From assembly GCA_030039095.1 (NCBI GenBank), contig JASHQP010000236.1:1-5883 (forward strand): 5,883 nt of DNA, read 5' to 3'. This document shows positions 4,898 through 5,883 of the stretch, piece by piece. Source of the stretch: Streptosporangiaceae bacterium. Its GTDB lineage: Bacteria > Actinomycetota > Actinomycetes > Streptosporangiales > Streptosporangiaceae. Position 1 is the first letter of the stretch; every line of letters starts with the position of its first letter. The notes under the pieces are model-generated. The model was not told where the DNA came from, did no database searches, and saw nothing but the letters and a program-made list of their open reading frames with translations. The translations under genes and the position numbers were made by a program.

Positions 4898-5883
4898 ATG
4901 AGGAGATCCCGGCGGGTGCTGCTGACGGCGGCGGTGACGGCGCTGCTCCCGGCCGCTGCGCTGCTCAGTTCCGCGATGGCCGTGCCCGCCACCGGGGCGG
5001 CGCTGCTCGATTCCGCGTTAACGGGGCCCGCCGCCGGCGCCTCGCTGCCCACCCTGCAGCAGGCGTTCGACAACGTCGGCATCACGTCGTCGTCGGACGC
5101 CACAGCCGGAGACTATGACGGCATCGGCGACTCGTTCTCCGCCTCCGGCCTGGCGCGGGACGCGCTCGCGCCCGGCCAGTCGCTGCTGCACGACGGCATG
5201 ACGATCACCTGGCCCGACGTCGCGCCCGGCGGCGCGGACAACGTTGTCGCGGACGGCCAGGCCATCGCGGTCGCCGGGACCGGCACCGTCCTCGGCGTCG
5301 TCGGGGCCTCCGCGTACGGCACCACCACCGGGACGTTCACCGTCGGCTACGCCGACGGCACCACCAGCACCGCCACGGTCTCCTTCGCCGACTGGGTCGA
5401 CACCAGTGCAGCTTCGGGCACCGACCTGCTGGCCACCACTGCGGGCTGGAACCCCGGCGGGACCACCCCGGTCAGCCTGTTCTACGCGGCCATCCCGCTG
5501 ACCGCCGGCGAGCAGGTCACCTCCGTCACCCTGCCGGCCGTGAGCCCGGCCGCCGGCAAGAACGTGCCCGCGATGCATATCTTCAGCCTCACGGTCGGCT
5601 CGCCTGCCGCCGAGGCCGCTGGCGCGCCCGGCTCCGCCTCCTACTACGACGAGGCGCGCAAGGACTGCGTGGGCACCGCGGCCGGCACCGCGTCCAAGGT
5701 CTGGTACACGGTCGCCGACGGCACCCTGTCCGACGTGTACGCCCCGACGATCGACAACACCGACGTCAAGAGCCTGGACCCGATCGTCACCGGGCCCGGC
5801 TTCACCGCGCTGCAGCCGCGCGACATGACCTACAGCGTGGCCTCCCTGGATTCCACGGGCATGGCCTGCCAGGTCACAGCGCT
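4898..5883 (+). CDS. Secreted multidomain glycoside hydrolase, glucodextranase/GH15-like, N-terminal part only
   Basis: The first 328 residues of an exported carbohydrate-active enzyme; the frame is open to the window end. Signal peptide: 'MRRSRRVLL' is a Tat-like twin-arginine start, followed by a hydrophobic Ala/Leu core and a likely cleavage after 'SSAMA' (about 28). Residues about 50-235 form a beta-rich accessory domain with 'FDNVGITSSSD', 'TITWPDVAPGGADNVVADGQ', 'GTFTVGYADGTT', 'SFADW' and 'VPAMHIFSLTVG', a module I recognise from many actinobacterial secreted glycosidases. From about 245, 'SYYDEARKDCVGTA', 'SKVWYTVADGTLSDVYAPT', 'IDNTDV' and 'LQPRDMTYSV' match the N domain of glucodextranase-type enzymes (Glucodextran_N), normally followed by a GH15 (alpha/alpha)6 catalytic domain. 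The catalytic part is outside the window, so activity on alpha-glucans (glucodextranase or glucoamylase) is inferred. The ATG is supported by GAGGAGG six bases upstream. No convincing promoter found. Confidence 0.88.
   Translation, partial: MRRSRRVLLTAAVTALLPAAALLSSAMAVPATGAALLDSALTGPAAGASLPTLQQAFDNVGITSSSDATAGDYDGIGDSFSASGLARDALAPGQSLLHDGMTITWPDVAPGGADNVVADGQAIAVAGTGTVLGVVGASAYGTTTGTFTVGYADGTTSTATVSFADWVDTSAASGTDLLATTAGWNPGGTTPVSLFYAAIPLTAGEQVTSVTLPAVSPAAGKNVPAMHIFSLTVGSPAAEAAGAPGSASYYDEARKDCVGTAAGTASKVWYTVADGTLSDVYAPTIDNTDVKSLDPIVTGPGFTALQPRDMTYSVASLDSTGMACQVTA

Overview
The window is high-GC DNA with strongly GC-ending codons and GGAGG-type ribosome binding sites. It carries a Tat-type lipoprotein transporter component and an actinobacterial-style secreted glycosidase. 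This points to an actinomycete with a saprophytic, sugar-scavenging life; the genus cannot be fixed from the sequence.

Left part (1-3719, all minus strand): a compact sugar-uptake operon, read right to left. First comes a Tat/lipobox substrate-binding protein (2556-3719), then a CUT2-type (ribose/xylose/fructose class) membrane permease (1359-2435), then a single-domain sugar ABC ATPase (550-1362). The last gene is an HD-superfamily phosphohydrolase (1-534), cut off by the window edge. Permease and ATPase overlap by 4 nt (ATGA), and ATPase and HD gene are 15 nt apart. The binding-protein and permease genes are separated by a 120-nt gap with two stem-loops, a plausible device for making more binding protein than membrane parts. 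The order binding protein - permease - single-domain ATPase matches fructose-type (Frc-like) CUT2 systems, but the substrate cannot be assigned.

Middle (3720-4897): a 1.18-kb divergent region with no gene I can support. Near the operon it holds a good minus-strand sigma70-type promoter (TTGACG-17-TAGCTT) and, just downstream of it, an 18-bp near-palindrome of LacI-family operator type centred on AGC|GCT. A hairpin sits just before the binding-protein RBS. The rest holds a perfect 17-bp inverted repeat, a 23-bp imperfect tandem repeat, two small palindromes, and a 32-bp tandem repeat that ends in the RBS of the rightward gene.

Right part (4898-5883, plus strand): the 5' portion of a secreted multidomain glycoside hydrolase. 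It has a Tat-like signal peptide, then a beta-sandwich accessory domain common in actinobacterial glycosidases, then the start of a glucodextranase-type N domain. The catalytic (GH15-type) domain would lie beyond the window. A simple reading is a carbohydrate locus: an exported alpha-glucan-degrading enzyme on one side and a LacI-controlled importer on the other. Shared regulation is not shown. I see no mobile element, CRISPR array, tRNA or rRNA, and no clear novel gene system; the unexplained content is the structured intergenic region.
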